Below are positions 1 to 9,279 of a stretch of DNA of 64,000 nt, piece by piece. The translations under genes and the position numbers were made by a program. Position 1 is the first letter of the stretch; the number at the start of each line of letters is the position of its first letter. The notes below the pieces were generated by a model. The model was given only the letters and a program-made list of their open reading frames with translations. It ran no database searches and was not told the origin of the DNA. Origin of the DNA: CAVTYH01 sp963738835 (lineage in GTDB: Bacteria; Planctomycetota; Planctomycetia; Pirellulales; JADZDJ01); assembly GCA_963738835.1 (NCBI GenBank), contig CAVTYH010000001.1, positions 1,054,001 to 1,118,000 on the forward strand, read 5' to 3'.

Positions 1-1682
1 CGGGCGGCCTGAATACCGACGTTCAGGAACGTGTCGTCCGCTTTGCCAGTGCTGACTGGTTTAGTAATCTTGCCATCGATCGGCTTGGCGGCGGTATGAA
101 CTTCCCAACCCTGATCCGGAGTCACGCCAACGTGACTGAATTGTAGCCCATTGGGCGAATAGAACTTTGCCGTGGTCAACCGCACGCCGGCGCCACCAAT
201 CGACAGCGGGAAGATACCTTGCACAGAGCCTTTGCCGTAGCTGCGAACGCCGACGATCGTGGCCCGATGGTGATCGCGCAGTGCGCCGGCTAAAATCTCG
301 GCGGCGCTAGCACTATCGCCGTCAATCAACACTACCAGCGGCACGCGCCAAGTTCCGGATGTATGAGCCGTGTAGTTGTAATCTTCACCGGGGCTGCGGC
401 CGCGGGTGCTCACAATGCCGCCTTGATCGATGAACTTGTCGGCCACTTCGACGCCGGAGGTCAACAGGCCGCCGGGATTGCCGCGCAGGTCGATAATCAG
501 CGTTCGCATGCCATCGCGGTGCAACTGATACAGCGCATTATCAATATCGCGACTCGTGGTCTTCTGGAAGCATGTCAGTTTGAGATAGCCAATGCCGAAA
601 TCGGAATCGACAATTTTCACATCATCAACACTTGGCACATCGACGTGTTGCCGCTGCACAACCAAACGCCGCGGGGCTTCGTCGTCGGTGACCACTGTCA
701 GTTCGGCGCTAGAGCCTTCCACGCCTTGCAGCAGCTCGGCTGCTTTATCGGTGTTCAAGTCCGCGGTAGAGCGTCCGCCAACACTCGTGATTTTGTCGCC
801 CGGCTTAATTCCAGCCCGTTCTGCCGGACTGTTGTGAATGACATTGACGATCAGCAGCGCGCCTTCGGCCGCTTTAAGCTCCACGCCCAAGCCGACGAAA
901 TTGCCTTCGATTTGCGAGTATAAGTCATTTAGCTGGCCGCTGGTCAGAAAGGCGCTGTATTCATCCAGTCCGCCCAGCATGCCGGCGGTGTATTCCAACA
1001 TCGTAGCGGCTGGCTTCAGCGCCAAATGCAACTGAGCCATTTGGGCTGCATTCCAAATTGCTGTGCGGGCGTCGTTCAGCGATCGCACCGGATGCTGCGC
1101 CTGCTGCTTTCGCAATTCGCGCAGGTACAGATCGACTCGATCCGGGTTCACCGGGCCAAGATTGTTTTCCTGAAACGCCTGGTCATGCAGGGCGATTTCC
1201 AAATCGTTCGTGCCGCGCGTCACGAGGGCCGCCCAGTCGGGATTTTGCACATAGTGCGATTGCAGTTTCGTGGCGGCGTCGGTGTACAACTCTAGTGCGT
1301 CGGTGTCGGAAAGCGACTTGGCATCCTTGCGGAAGCTGCTATCGGCATAGCGGCGACCGATGTCGAAGTGCATCTTGGCAACGTCAAGCCGCGCTTCGAG
1401 CTCTGGCAGCGGCTGGCCGTAATTCAACCGAGCCGTGTCTTCATACAAGGCGAAAGCTTCGGCCCAGCGACGCTGCGATTCTAGCGTGCGGCCTTGTTCC
1501 AAAGCGCCGGCGATCGACGTGGGCGCTACAACCGGTGCCGCAATCGCATTCGGAATGGCGACCGGCGTTTGGGTGGCCGCGGTCGGAGTAAGCGCCGGCC
1601 CTTGAGCGAAGGCCACCGACGACAGGAACGAAACGACAACACCCAACACCAGCGCATGAGCGCCGCGACTTAGCCGCATCAT
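1..1682 (-). CDS. S41 family C-terminal processing peptidase, 3' end outside window
   Basis: The reading frame starts at tandem ATG codons (1682 and 1679) and is still open at base 1. A signal peptide covers about the first 25 residues, ending at AFAQG. A helical region of about 200 residues follows, then a PDZ domain (VGLGVELKAAEGALLIVNVI, then GIKPGDKI) and the S41 protease core. The catalytic serine lies in DGDSASAAEILAGAL and the lysine in YGKGSVQG, the standard Ser-Lys dyad of tail-specific proteases. Such enzymes cleave periplasmic or secreted proteins near their C terminus. The substrate is unknown. Only the last part of the protein is missing. No downstream partner is visible because of the window edge. 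Confidence 0.9.
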   Translation of the reverse strand, partial: MMRLSRGAHALVLGVVVSFLSSVAFAQGPALTPTAATQTPVAIPNAIAAPVVAPTSIAGALEQGRTLESQRRWAEAFALYEDTARLNYGQPLPELEARLDVAKMHFDIGRRYADSSFRKDAKSLSDTDALELYTDAATKLQSHYVQNPDWAALVTRGTNDLEIALHDQAFQENNLGPVNPDRVDLYLRELRKQQAQHPVRSLNDARTAIWNAAQMAQLHLALKPAATMLEYTAGMLGGLDEYSAFLTSGQLNDLYSQIEGNFVGLGVELKAAEGALLIVNVIHNSPAERAGIKPGDKITSVGGRSTADLNTDKAAELLQGVEGSSAELTVVTDDEAPRRLVVQRQHVDVPSVDDVKIVDSDFGIGYLKLTCFQKTTSRDIDNALYQLHRDGMRTLIIDLRGNPGGLLTSGVEVADKFIDQGGIVSTRGRSPGEDYNYTAHTSGTWRVPLVVLIDGDSASAAEILAGALRDHHRATIVGVRSYGKGSVQGIFPLSIGGAGVRLTTAKFYSPNGLQFSHVGVTPDQGWEVHTAAKPIDGKITKPVSTGKADDTFLNVGIQAA

Positions 1683-2433
1683 GGAGATTTACCTGCTGTT
1701 GGTTGCGCCTAACCGACAGTCGTCCTGTACCGTCGCGGCGTGCACCCGGTCGATGGGCAGGTTATTGCTAGCGGCGTCCTGCGCGGCAACGAGAAATTCC
1801 GAAGCGGTTCAGCCACTTCGAGCCGGCCTGAAGGGAGTCAGGCCAGCGTCTCGACCTTGCAGTTATCGCATCATGCAATTTCCGAGCCGATGCACTAGGA
1901 AGGCTAAATTTGCGGGTCGCTCCATCGTGTGGATCTGGCCGCGAAGTTGGGTCTAGAATTCGTGGCCACGTGCAATATAGATCACGATTTAGAGCGCGTC
2001 AAACATCCTGCAAAAGGCTTTACAGCGGCGGAAGTACGTGCGACCCGCACAATCCGTATGGAAGTATCCCAACGCGCCGGTTGTAATTGAAAGAAGGTGA
2101 AAACGTTTGGCAAGGTTTACACGCGGCAAAGCATGTTTGCTGAAATTAGGGGCAAGAATCTGAGTTTGCCGCCGGGGCAAACTTCGCCGCGCACCTCGTT
2201 GCCTCCGGTTCTATTGAGGATACGCACGCCTGATGCCGTTCACCAAGTACCAACCTGACAGACGCTCTTCCACCTCAAGGACATTAGGAACGAGATTCTG
2301 CTGCTCGCTCGGAAGGCTGCACAGTGACGCTATGCCATCGTCTGCCGAGCGGGGCAACGTACAATCGCGACGGCGAAAACCGGCAGTTTGCGGAGACGGA
2401 TATTGAAGATATTACGGCGCGCAGCAGTAGGGT
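1683..2433. other. Intergenic stretch without recognisable gene
   Basis: About 750 bases lie between the start of the S41 protease gene and the end of the TIGR03067-type gene. Short open frames exist on both strands but none has a ribosome binding site, a recognisable domain or a plausible composition. The stretch must hold the promoter of the S41 gene. No tRNA, long palindrome or repeat family member was seen. Confidence 0.5.
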
Positions 2434-2877
2434 TTACTTCGCCTTGTCCCGTTTCCACATCGATAGAGTGCGTCCATCGCCCAGATTCGTGCTGAAATTC
2501 GTCGGCCGCTCGGTACCCGGTGGCCCAAACGAGAATTTCACCGTGTCGCCATCAAGTTCATAAATTCCTAGGCGCTTTTTGCCCTTCCCTTCGCCGTCAA
2601 GAATTTCATAATCAATCGTCTTTGGCTTCTTTGATGGGTCAACGGTGAACCTTGCTTTCATCATTAACCGCCCGCCAAATGTGACGGTCGTTTCATCGCC
2701 CTTACATACCCGTTTGGAATCGGAAATCGTCTTGCCGCTTCCGTCTGGCATGAGCATCGACCATTCGCCTTGCAATTGCTCCATGTCCTTCTTGATTGCA
2801 GCTTTGTCTTGGGCAAAAGCAGCTGTCGATGCAATGCTCGTCACGGCCAGCACGAACCAGGCTAGATAACGTTTCAT
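2434..2877 (-). CDS. Secreted TIGR03067-type (planctomycete) protein
   Basis: This 147-residue protein starts at the ATG at 2877, seven bases after a good GGAGAGG ribosome binding site; the longer open frame to 2910 is not needed. Residues 1-22 are a signal peptide (KRYLAWFVLAVTSIASTAAFA). The mature part begins with a helix containing QLQGEWSM and continues with a lipocalin-like beta pattern (GGRLMMKARFTVDPSKKPKT, then GIYELDGDTVKFSFGPPG and ERPTNF). This is the pattern of the TIGR03067 family, which is common in Planctomycetes and has no known function. It appears to be a single-gene unit. Confidence 0.8.
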   Translation of the reverse strand: MKRYLAWFVLAVTSIASTAAFAQDKAAIKKDMEQLQGEWSMLMPDGSGKTISDSKRVCKGDETTVTFGGRLMMKARFTVDPSKKPKTIDYEILDGEGKGKKRLGIYELDGDTVKFSFGPPGTERPTNFSTNLGDGRTLSMWKRDKAK

Positions 2878-3054
2878 GCGACCTCTCCAAAAGGATTTGC
2901 AATTGCCCATGCGTCGGGCTGGGGTTCATTTCATCACATCGCGGATGGTGAAGCGGAGACGCATGGCTACTTTCGATGGCTCATGATGTTGATATTTATG
3001 TCGTTGGGGTCAGCGACACCGAAGCGGTAAACGCCGAAGGGCTCATCAGTCAGG

Positions 3055-3128
3055 TACACCCGGAGGGAATCGAACCCCCAACCCTCAGTTCCGAAGACTG
3101 ATGCTCTATCCAATTGAGCTACGGGTGC
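3055..3128 (-). tRNA. tRNA-Arg (anticodon TCG)
   Basis: The minus strand folds into a standard 74-nt cloverleaf. The acceptor is GCACCCG/CGGGTGT (with one G-U pair), the D stem GCTC/GAGC, the anticodon stem TCAGT/ACTGA with loop CTTCGGA, and the T arm GGGGG-TTCGATT-CCCTC. Loop positions 34-36 read TCG, which decodes CGA codons for arginine. The discriminator is A and the CCA end is not encoded (the genome continues CCT). Confidence 0.95.
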
Positions 3129-3132
3129 GTAG

Positions 3133-3153
3133 GTCAGGGTTTTGCCTGACCGA
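3133..3153. repeat. Short hairpin upstream of tRNA-Arg
   Basis: A perfect 7-bp inverted repeat, GGTCAGG and CCTGACC around a six-base loop, sits just upstream of the tRNA gene as transcribed. It may be a small palindromic repeat or the end of transcription of something further upstream. No function can be assigned. Confidence 0.4.
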
Positions 3154-3310
3154 CAGCGGCAAAGTCGGTATCGGCCAGCTCGCCACGAATAAGTTTATCG
3201 CCTGTCGCCGCAAGTTCGCAAGTGTGATTATTGCAAGCCCGACTGTGTCGTTCGGAAACCGCTCGGTCCCTAGTCATTCGCAAAGGAAAGTGCGCGGGAA
3301 GCACTCGTAC

Positions 3311-3730
3311 AAAAAATAAAAATCGATGTGGCGATGTTTGTGAAACGGGTCTGGAAAACAAGCCGTTTTCGAAAAACATTGCGACATGACTGTGACACGG
3401 ACCACGGACCACTGACACGCCTGCGCACCAAAAATAAAAATCGAGGGTAAAATGTTCGCGCGAAACTCTCGTAAAAACCAGCCTTTTTTGCCCAACACTT
3501 TGTCATCACTTTACCCTGCCGCGCCGACTGGCTGACAAGCGGAATCTTCACCGCGGAGGGCGCAGAGTTGCGCAGAGAATGATAAAACCATGCTTGATCG
3601 CTCCGCGCTCTCTCTGCGAAACTCTGCGTCCCCTGCGGTTCAATTCCTCCGCCGGCGCAGTCCGGCCCAACCTCGGGCAGCCAAACCCGAGGCTGGGAAA
3701 AATATTGCTCAATTGTCAAAGACCGGCCGT
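3311..3730. repeat. Dispersed non-coding repeat, copy 1 (inverted partner at 61.7-62.3 kb)
   Basis: This block shares several ordered segments with the reverse complement of about 61665-62270. They include an A-rich box AAAAATAAAAATCGA (present twice here, near 3313 and 3430), GTTTTCGAAAAACAT, a palindromic unit at 3445-3516, ATGCTTGATCGCTCCGCGCT, AGTCCGGCCCAACCTCGGG and ATTGCTCA-TTGTCAAAGA. Nothing in it looks coding: all open frames are short and poorly composed. Together with 3731-4143, which shows no gene, it fills the 1-kb gap between the tRNA and the next gene. Confidence 0.7.
3445..3516. repeat. 72-bp palindromic unit (GGGTAAA...TTTACCC)
   Basis: The ends are inverted copies (GGGTAAAATG and CATCACTTTACCC). 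A second copy at 61888-61960 is better preserved, with a perfect 10-bp outer stem GGGTAAAGTG/CACTTTACCC and a perfect 9-bp inner stem GGCGCAAAA/TTTTGCGCC on its complementary strand. It may be a non-autonomous mobile unit; no function is known to me. Confidence 0.6.
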
Positions 3731-4143
3731 CGAAGTTACTGGCGAGTCCGCAGTCTTGCCGGCTGGAAACTATGGGCCGCGCCGCAACTCAAGACATCTC
3801 GCGCAGGTGCTCGACAGGGAATTCAGAGTCCCGCGTGCATTATAGTATTCCAATGTCCACTTTGTCAAGGGACGTTTTGTGCCAGGGCTGGATTGTCAGC
3901 TTTTCTGGTTCTTGCGATATCTGAGGGTGAACTGAGGGCGGTAAGCACGCAGGCTGCGCAAGAATTTGGCTTCAGATTTGTCGCGCCGATCCAGAAGCGA
4001 TAAACTGAATGCCTGCCGAAGCCATTACGGAAGCAACCGCTGCCGCCAATTCCCATCCAAGGTGTGGAGCGGCAACGTCCGTCGGTGATCGGTTGAGTAT
4101 TTAAGTCAGTTCTCAATTACCAGCTAGGCGTGAGGGTCTTGTC

Positions 4144-5547
4144 ATGCAGCGTATCATTCTCGAGATGAAACGTGATCGGATTGCATTGCTGACAATGGCT
4201 TTGCTTTTCATAGCGGCAATGAACACCATCTCGCGGGCAGAAGACCCACAGCCGCCCGTCGCGAATCAAGAAGAATTGGAGCGCTTCAAACGATTCATCG
4301 CCGAACAGGCCGAAAAGACCACGCCCACGCCGATCCCCCAGCGCGGGCAGACGGCGACAAAAGGGAGCATGCGAATTCGTATCGTCGATGCAGACAGACG
4401 CGCCATGCCAGGGGCGAAAGTTCATTCCTCGATCTGGACCCAGGAAAAGAACTTCAAAGCAAACCACGATTGTCAATGCAATGCACAGGGGCAGGTTGAC
4501 ATCGAGCTGCCTAAGACGATTGAAATCGTTCGCATCTGGGCGCGGCAGGAAGGCTACGTGCTCTTGTGGACGCAGTGGTGGCCCGATCAGCAGATCGATG
4601 GAGATCAGATTCCCGACGAGTTTACGTTTCGCTTGCCAAAGGGAACGACGATTGGCGGTGTTATCCGCGATGCGGATGGCAAACCGATTCAAGGCGTCAA
4701 AGTCGAAGCCAGCCTGACCCTCCACAATGCAAACTTCAACGGCCAAAAGCAACAGCAGGTCACGCGGCCTGAATTCGACATCTGGCTTGCGGAAGACGAC
4801 ACGGCCAGAATCACCAATGCAGAGGGACGGTGGTCGCTGGACAATGTGCCAGAGGGGCACGAGACCAATGTGCTCGTCAAGCTCACGCATCCCGATTACA
4901 TCAGCGACGCTACGTGGGGCGATCTGCAACACAACCAGTCGGTGAACGCCGAAGATTTGAAAGCCCAGACTGCGGCGATTGTCATGCAGCGTGGCATTCG
5001 AGTCACCGGCAAGTTGACCGATCCTGACGGCAAGCCGGTAGAAGGAGCGGTCGTCATTTGGGGCGACCGACCGTACTGGGAACACCGCCCGCAACAGGAG
5101 GTTCACACCGACAAGGAAGGAACTTACCGCTTACCTCCGCTATTGCCCGGGCCCATGATGATTACGGTAGTGGCCAAAGGTTGGATGCCGCAAATGGAAA
5201 TCGTCGATCTCCAGCCCGAAATGCAACCCGTCGATTTTCAGATGAAACCTGGGCAAACGCTGCGGATTCGGTTTGTCGGTAGCAACGGCGCACCGGTTCC
5301 GAAAGTTGGCGTGCAAATTGTGCGGTGGCGCGACAAAGAGTCGCTGTACAACATGAAGCATCCGAACGTAGTGGAGACGAAAATCCCCAAGCAGGCCGAT
5401 GCCCATGGCGTGTATGAGTGGACTTGGGCGCCTGACGACCCGGTCAGTTACAGTTTCGGCACGCAGAACTTTCACGTTCCCGAAGTGACGATCACCGCCG
5501 ATGGACAGGAACATACGCAAACCGTGGAATTTGCCGAGGCGAAGTGA
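4144..5547 (+). CDS. Secreted protein with carboxypeptidase-regulatory-like repeats
   Basis: This 467-residue protein starts at 4144 with a GAGGG site about ten bases upstream; an in-frame ATG at 4165 is an alternative. A hydrophobic segment (IALLTMALLFIAAMNTISRA) is the signal peptide. The rest carries several beta-sandwich repeats of the carboxypeptidase regulatory-like type, each marked by a D-x-x-G-K-P-x-x-G-(V/A) turn: DADGKPIQGVKV near residue 177, DPDGKPVEGAVV near 293, and degenerate copies near 80 (DADRRAMPGAKV) and 377. These domains usually mediate binding at the cell surface. There is no catalytic domain, so it is probably a structural or binding protein. It stands alone. Confidence 0.75.
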   Translation: MQRIILEMKRDRIALLTMALLFIAAMNTISRAEDPQPPVANQEELERFKRFIAEQAEKTTPTPIPQRGQTATKGSMRIRIVDADRRAMPGAKVHSSIWTQEKNFKANHDCQCNAQGQVDIELPKTIEIVRIWARQEGYVLLWTQWWPDQQIDGDQIPDEFTFRLPKGTTIGGVIRDADGKPIQGVKVEASLTLHNANFNGQKQQQVTRPEFDIWLAEDDTARITNAEGRWSLDNVPEGHETNVLVKLTHPDYISDATWGDLQHNQSVNAEDLKAQTAAIVMQRGIRVTGKLTDPDGKPVEGAVVIWGDRPYWEHRPQQEVHTDKEGTYRLPPLLPGPMMITVVAKGWMPQMEIVDLQPEMQPVDFQMKPGQTLRIRFVGSNGAPVPKVGVQIVRWRDKESLYNMKHPNVVETKIPKQADAHGVYEWTWAPDDPVSYSFGTQNFHVPEVTITADGQEHTQTVEFAEAK

Positions 5548-5589
5548 GTGGTCGCTACGAGCTTCAAATGATCTGAACGAGTTTTTGGC

Positions 5590-5851
5590 CTATCGTCGTT
5601 CGATGCTCCAAACGCGAAGGACGCGCACGAGCATGTCTTCAGGATGAACCGAAAAGGTGCATCCCAACGGCGATTGAAGGGTGATCCGCTTTCCCGATTC
5701 TCGAGATTCGCCCACTTGGTCGGGATTTGTCTGCAACACAAGATCGATTTGCTGGGCTGCATCCGTCACTGCGCCGCCGATCGGCACTACCCATCCAAAT
5801 ACTAGTGAGGGCGCGTTCCGCCGTGCGGACCCACACGACGGTATACTTCAT
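5590..5851 (-). CDS. RelE/ParE-type toxin-like protein, frameshifted
   Basis: The frame starts at ATG 5851 with MKYTVVWVRTAERALTSIW, a typical RelE/ParE-like opening strand and helix. It loses frame about 65 bases in. Removing one C from the GGCGGCGC run near 5783-5790 joins it to a second frame reading AVTDAAQQIDLVLQ, then VHPEDMLVRVLRVW, which is the expected C-terminal strand pair. The restored protein would be about 87 residues. The start overlaps the stop of the upstream gene by ATGA, the usual arrangement of an antitoxin-toxin pair. The shift may be an assembly error or true inactivation. The family assignment rests on pattern and context only. Confidence 0.6.
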
Positions 5852-6063
5852 TTGAGCCGCTCCAGATCGGCCAGAATATCAGCCAGCGGCCGACCCGGCT
5901 CGTTTTCCGACTCGCTGAGTTCTTCGTCGGTAAACGGCGGAACATAGAATCCATAGGGATGAAACCATCCCAGCGACTGGCCGGAAGCGTCGAACAGTTC
6001 GACGCTATGCTTCAAGCCAGCGAGTATAGCGCCAGTAGTCGGATCGACGGTTAGTTTGTCCAT
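5848..6063 (-). CDS. Probable antitoxin of a type II pair
   Basis: This 71-residue protein (MDKLTVDPTTGAILAGLKHS at its start) lies directly upstream of the toxin-like frame and overlaps it by four bases (ATGA), so the two are translationally coupled. Its C-terminal half is acidic and ends in a helix (PLADILADLERLK), as expected of a toxin-binding tail. No DNA-binding motif can be recognised with certainty. It resembles short conserved planctomycete proteins found next to RelE/ParE-like genes; the role is inferred from the arrangement. Confidence 0.55.
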   Translation of the reverse strand: MDKLTVDPTTGAILAGLKHSVELFDASGQSLGWFHPYGFYVPPFTDEELSESENEPGRPLADILADLERLK

Positions 6064-6142
6064 ATCACGTGTTCCTCATTCGGAAACGGCGACGATCTAT
6101 TCTAATCTGCCGCAAAAGCGAGGACAATTCTTCGATCGATGC

Positions 6143-7039
6143 CTATGACTCGTCTTCCGGTGCAAGAAAGTGAACTTTGACAAGTGGAAGCAGAATCTTG
6201 CCAGACTCACTAAGCCGGTCGTAATGCTCTTGCCAATGCTGCACTAACCGGTTCAAGTCCATCGTTTCGATATGCCGAGTGGAGGAACGAATTTCTCGTT
6301 CGGCATCGCCGGTAAATCCGGCGGACGACACAATCAAACCAATGTCTCCTTCTTTACGAAGGAGACCCTCCATCTCACGAACTTCCTTTACTGTCACCTT
6401 CTGGTCGCGGTGCTTGACTTGGACTTTGATTCGAGGCGCTGTGGTTCCAAGGGGGTCCTTATAAGCGACGATGTCAATTCCACCGTCTGGTCCCGGAGGG
6501 GCTACGTAGGGTACATGGTAGCCCATCGCCCGAAGTAATTCGGCAACGAGGCGTTGGAAATCGTACGGTGGAATATCGTTGATATGCTCATCGATTTCGG
6601 TTCGTGCGGCCTCTTTTGCGTTCTCATATACGGCTTGCCGTTCGGCAGCCTCGTCTGCGATTTCAGTATCCGAGGGGTTCGCGTCGGTTCGTTCAGCCTG
6701 AGCTTTGCGCCAGCGTCGATACGCGCACTGTGCGGACCTGATTAATTGTCCTGGTGGCAAAGCAAGCGCACGTTCACCTGCTTCCGTCAGTGTCCATTGC
6801 CCATCGGACTTTGTAAGATAACCAGCCCGAGCACAGTCGGTCGTGTAAAACCGCACGTGTGTGTCCCATCGCACTGCGCCGGTCCGAGTAGTTTCTTTCT
6901 CATAATCCGTTAGATTCAATTTCGGCGCGACAGCGGCGAGTAGATCCTTACCTCTTGCGGTTCCACCCATCTGCTTCAATTGCGCAAAAATTAACCGCAA
7001 CATTTCATCGATTCTATCAACCGAAAGTACTTCTGCCAT
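6143..7039 (-). CDS. Mrr-type (type IV) restriction endonuclease
   Basis: This protein is 298 residues from the ATG at 7039, which has GGAG nine bases upstream; the TTG at 7060 is less likely. The N-terminal half is a winged-helix Mrr_N domain (MLRLIFAQLKQMGG, then TRTGAVRWDTHVRFYTTDCA). The C-terminal half is the PD-(D/E)xK nuclease fold of Mrr: Y-D-F-Q-R-L-V-A-E-L-L, then GPDGGIDIVAY with the catalytic Asp, and IKVQVKHR with the Q-x-K motif. Enzymes of this type cut modified foreign DNA. The gene begins 28 bases after the citrate synthase stop codon, so the two may be cotranscribed, although no methylase or other restriction gene is nearby. Confidence 0.88.
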   Translation of the reverse strand: MAEVLSVDRIDEMLRLIFAQLKQMGGTARGKDLLAAVAPKLNLTDYEKETTRTGAVRWDTHVRFYTTDCARAGYLTKSDGQWTLTEAGERALALPPGQLIRSAQCAYRRWRKAQAERTDANPSDTEIADEAAERQAVYENAKEAARTEIDEHINDIPPYDFQRLVAELLRAMGYHVPYVAPPGPDGGIDIVAYKDPLGTTAPRIKVQVKHRDQKVTVKEVREMEGLLRKEGDIGLIVSSAGFTGDAEREIRSSTRHIETMDLNRLVQHWQEHYDRLSESGKILLPLVKVHFLAPEDES

Positions 7040-7067
7040 CGAATGAGCTCCGCGCAGCAAGGCATCC

Positions 7068-8357
7068 CTACCCGCGTTTCTCTAGCGGCACATAATCGCG
7101 CTTCAGAGCACCGTTGTAGATTTGCCGGGGGCGGGCAATTTTTTTCGGGCCGCTGTTGTGCATTTCCATCCAGTGGGCGATCCAGCCGGGCAGGCGGCCG
7201 ATGGCGAACAGCACCGTGAACATGTTCACGGGAATATTCATGGCGCGGTAGACGACGCCGCTGTAGAAATCGACGTTCGGGTAGAGTTTGCGTTCGATGA
7301 AATAATCGTCTTTCAAGGCAGCGGCTTCTAGTTCTTGGGCGATATCGAAAATTGGATCGCGGATTTTCATTTTCGACAGCAACTTGTCGCAAGTGCGCTT
7401 GATGATGGTGGCCCGCGGATCGAAGTTTTTGTAAACACGGTGACCAAAGCCCATCAGCCGGAAGCCGGAATCTTTTTTCTTAGCCAGCTCGACGTATTTC
7501 TTCACATCGCCGCCATCCGCGCGAATCTGTTCCAACATTTCGACGCAGGCCTGATTAGCCCCGCCGTGCAGCGGACCCCACAACGCGCAAATGCCGGCGG
7601 AAACGGAGGCAAACAAGTTGGCGTCGCTGGATCCGACCATCCGCACGGTGCTGGTGCTGCAATTCTGTTCGTGATCGGCATGCACGATAAACAGCAGATT
7701 GAGCGCCTCGACAAAATCGGGATCGACAATGTATTCTTCGCACGGCACACCGAACATCAGATACAAAAAGTTCTGCACGTAATCCAAATCGTTCCGCGGG
7801 TACATGAAAGGCTGGCCGGTCGATTTCTTGTAGCTGTACGCGGCAATGGTCGGCAGCTTGGCCATGAGGCGATGGACCGAAATCTCCACTTGCCGGGCAT
7901 CGCGTGGGTCGAGCGAATCTTGATAGAACGTAGAGAGCGCCCCGACCACGCTCGATAAAATTGCCATCGGATGGGCGTCGCGCGGGAAGCCGTCATAGAA
8001 CGACTTCATTTCTTCGTGCAGCATCGTGTGCCGCTGCAGCGAAGTGCGGAAATAATCCAGTTGTTCTTGGTTCGGCAGCTCTCCGTAAATCAGCAAGTAG
8101 CTGGTTTCGACAAAATCGCTGCGCTCGGCCAGCACTTCAATCGGATAGCCCCGGTAACGCAGAATGCCTTGCTCGCCATTGAGGAACGTGATTTTGCTGA
8201 CCACCGAGCCGGTGTTCACGTAGCCGTCGTCCATTGTGATCAGGCCGGTGGCGGCCCGCAGCTTGGAAATATCGACGGCGCTTTCGTGCTCGGTGCCGGT
8301 GACGATGGGCAATTCCAGGTCGCGACCGTTAAAGAACAGTTTTGCTTGCTCGCCCAT
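7068..8357 (-). CDS. gltA: Citrate synthase
   Basis: This 429-residue protein matches the full length of the bacterial hexameric type citrate synthase. It condenses acetyl-CoA and oxaloacetate to citrate, the first step of the TCA cycle, in the cytoplasm. Conserved blocks are visible in order: FIVHADHEQNCSTSTVRMVG, GPLHGGANQA with the first catalytic His, MGFGHRVYKNFDPRA with the second, and YPNVDFYSGVVYRA with the catalytic Asp. The N-terminal beta domain (LRYRGYPIEVLAE) is also complete. The frame is intact. Fumarase, another enzyme of the same cycle, is encoded at 53.5 kb. Confidence 0.97.
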   Translation of the reverse strand: MGEQAKLFFNGRDLELPIVTGTEHESAVDISKLRAATGLITMDDGYVNTGSVVSKITFLNGEQGILRYRGYPIEVLAERSDFVETSYLLIYGELPNQEQLDYFRTSLQRHTMLHEEMKSFYDGFPRDAHPMAILSSVVGALSTFYQDSLDPRDARQVEISVHRLMAKLPTIAAYSYKKSTGQPFMYPRNDLDYVQNFLYLMFGVPCEEYIVDPDFVEALNLLFIVHADHEQNCSTSTVRMVGSSDANLFASVSAGICALWGPLHGGANQACVEMLEQIRADGGDVKKYVELAKKKDSGFRLMGFGHRVYKNFDPRATIIKRTCDKLLSKMKIRDPIFDIAQELEAAALKDDYFIERKLYPNVDFYSGVVYRAMNIPVNMFTVLFAIGRLPGWIAHWMEMHNSGPKKIARPRQIYNGALKRDYVPLEKRG

Positions 8358-8663
8358 TGGCGGCTGCCTTTCGGAAGAACGCAGAGATTTTGAGTCAGGA
8401 ATTCACCACAGAGACACGGAGGGCACGGAGCAAAATTCGAGCACTTGCTCCGCCGCTGCGGCAACCGTGGCGAGATATTGAAGTGTAGCGAGCGAAAGGC
8501 GAGACGACAATTCGCCGATTGCGGATAACGGTTGGCAGTCAGCACTTAGCAGTTAGCGGAAACACAATAATATTCAAGATACAGCCGGTGGCTAACAGCC
8601 TCCAGAGAATTCCCACACAATTTGAAATTCAGTGGCGATTCTCCGGAGGGCGTTGCCCTGCGG
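8358..8663. other. Intergenic stretch with one short dispersed repeat
   Basis: About 300 bases separate citrate synthase from the CYTH gene. A fragment at 8404-8430 (CACCACAGAGACACGGAGGG...) belongs to the same family as the 30-bp arms of the palindrome at 41997-42146. No gene is seen. Confidence 0.5.
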
Positions 8664-9208
8664 CTAAAGTTTACCGGGCATGATTCCGCTGGTCGCCTGC
8701 TTATCAAGCAGCAAATCGGCGTACGATTTGGCGAGCAAATCGTCATCCTCAATGCCAAAATGTCTTCGCAGCTCCGCCACTTGACGGCGGCCGGTGGGCT
8801 CGCTCAGGCGTTCGCCCAGCACGGCCTCGAATTCGATGAACGTTCCCAGCTGTTCCACCTGATCCAGATGGATTCGCACATTGTCGCGCAGAAAGATTTC
8901 GCGCCGCTTGGAGACGACGACACAGATGCCCATTTCCGCTTTCAAATGCAGGCGCGAGTCGGCGGCACTGTGACAATTAGATAATCGCTGTCTTTCGAGG
9001 CGGTCAGATCGGGGCGTTCGTACCAGATGAGTTGTGCCGTGCGGCCGTCGATCTCACGCAGTTTCATCCGACCGTGCGGGCAGACGAAATAGGTGTCGAC
9101 CTGAAGTTGCACGCCGGCAGCGTCGGTCGCCAATTGTCGAGCAATTTGGCGTGCCGCTGCCAGATTGTGCAGCCGCGCCTTGAGTTCGACATTCCTTGCC
9201 GGTTTCAT
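8664..9208 (-). CDS. CYTH-domain protein (class IV adenylate cyclase / thiamine-triphosphatase fold), frameshifted
   Basis: The first frame opens with NVELKARLHNLAAAR, a CYTH-type substrate/metal strand, followed by QVDTYFVCPHGRMKLREID and SDYLIVTVP. It then stops at 8942. The continuation in another frame (DSRLHLKAEMGICVVVSKRR, NVRIHLDQVEQLGTFIEFEA) is the second half of the same beta tunnel. One missing base near 8960-8970, in GTGCCGCCGAC, explains the break. The restored protein is about 181 residues, normal for the family. CYTH proteins bind triphosphorylated substrates with metal ions; whether this one makes cAMP or hydrolyses a triphosphate cannot be told. The start follows the foldase gene by 71 bases. 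Confidence 0.75.
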
Positions 9209-9279
9209 AATCGGCGATTATTGCTCATGCAAATCTCCCTCGCAAGGAGGGGGAATGTGCGCACCGCCGAGAAAGTTCT

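Noticed and set aside
1989..2180. 63-codon minus-strand frame between the first two genes
   Set aside because: No ribosome site, no domain and an unusual composition; not supported as a gene.
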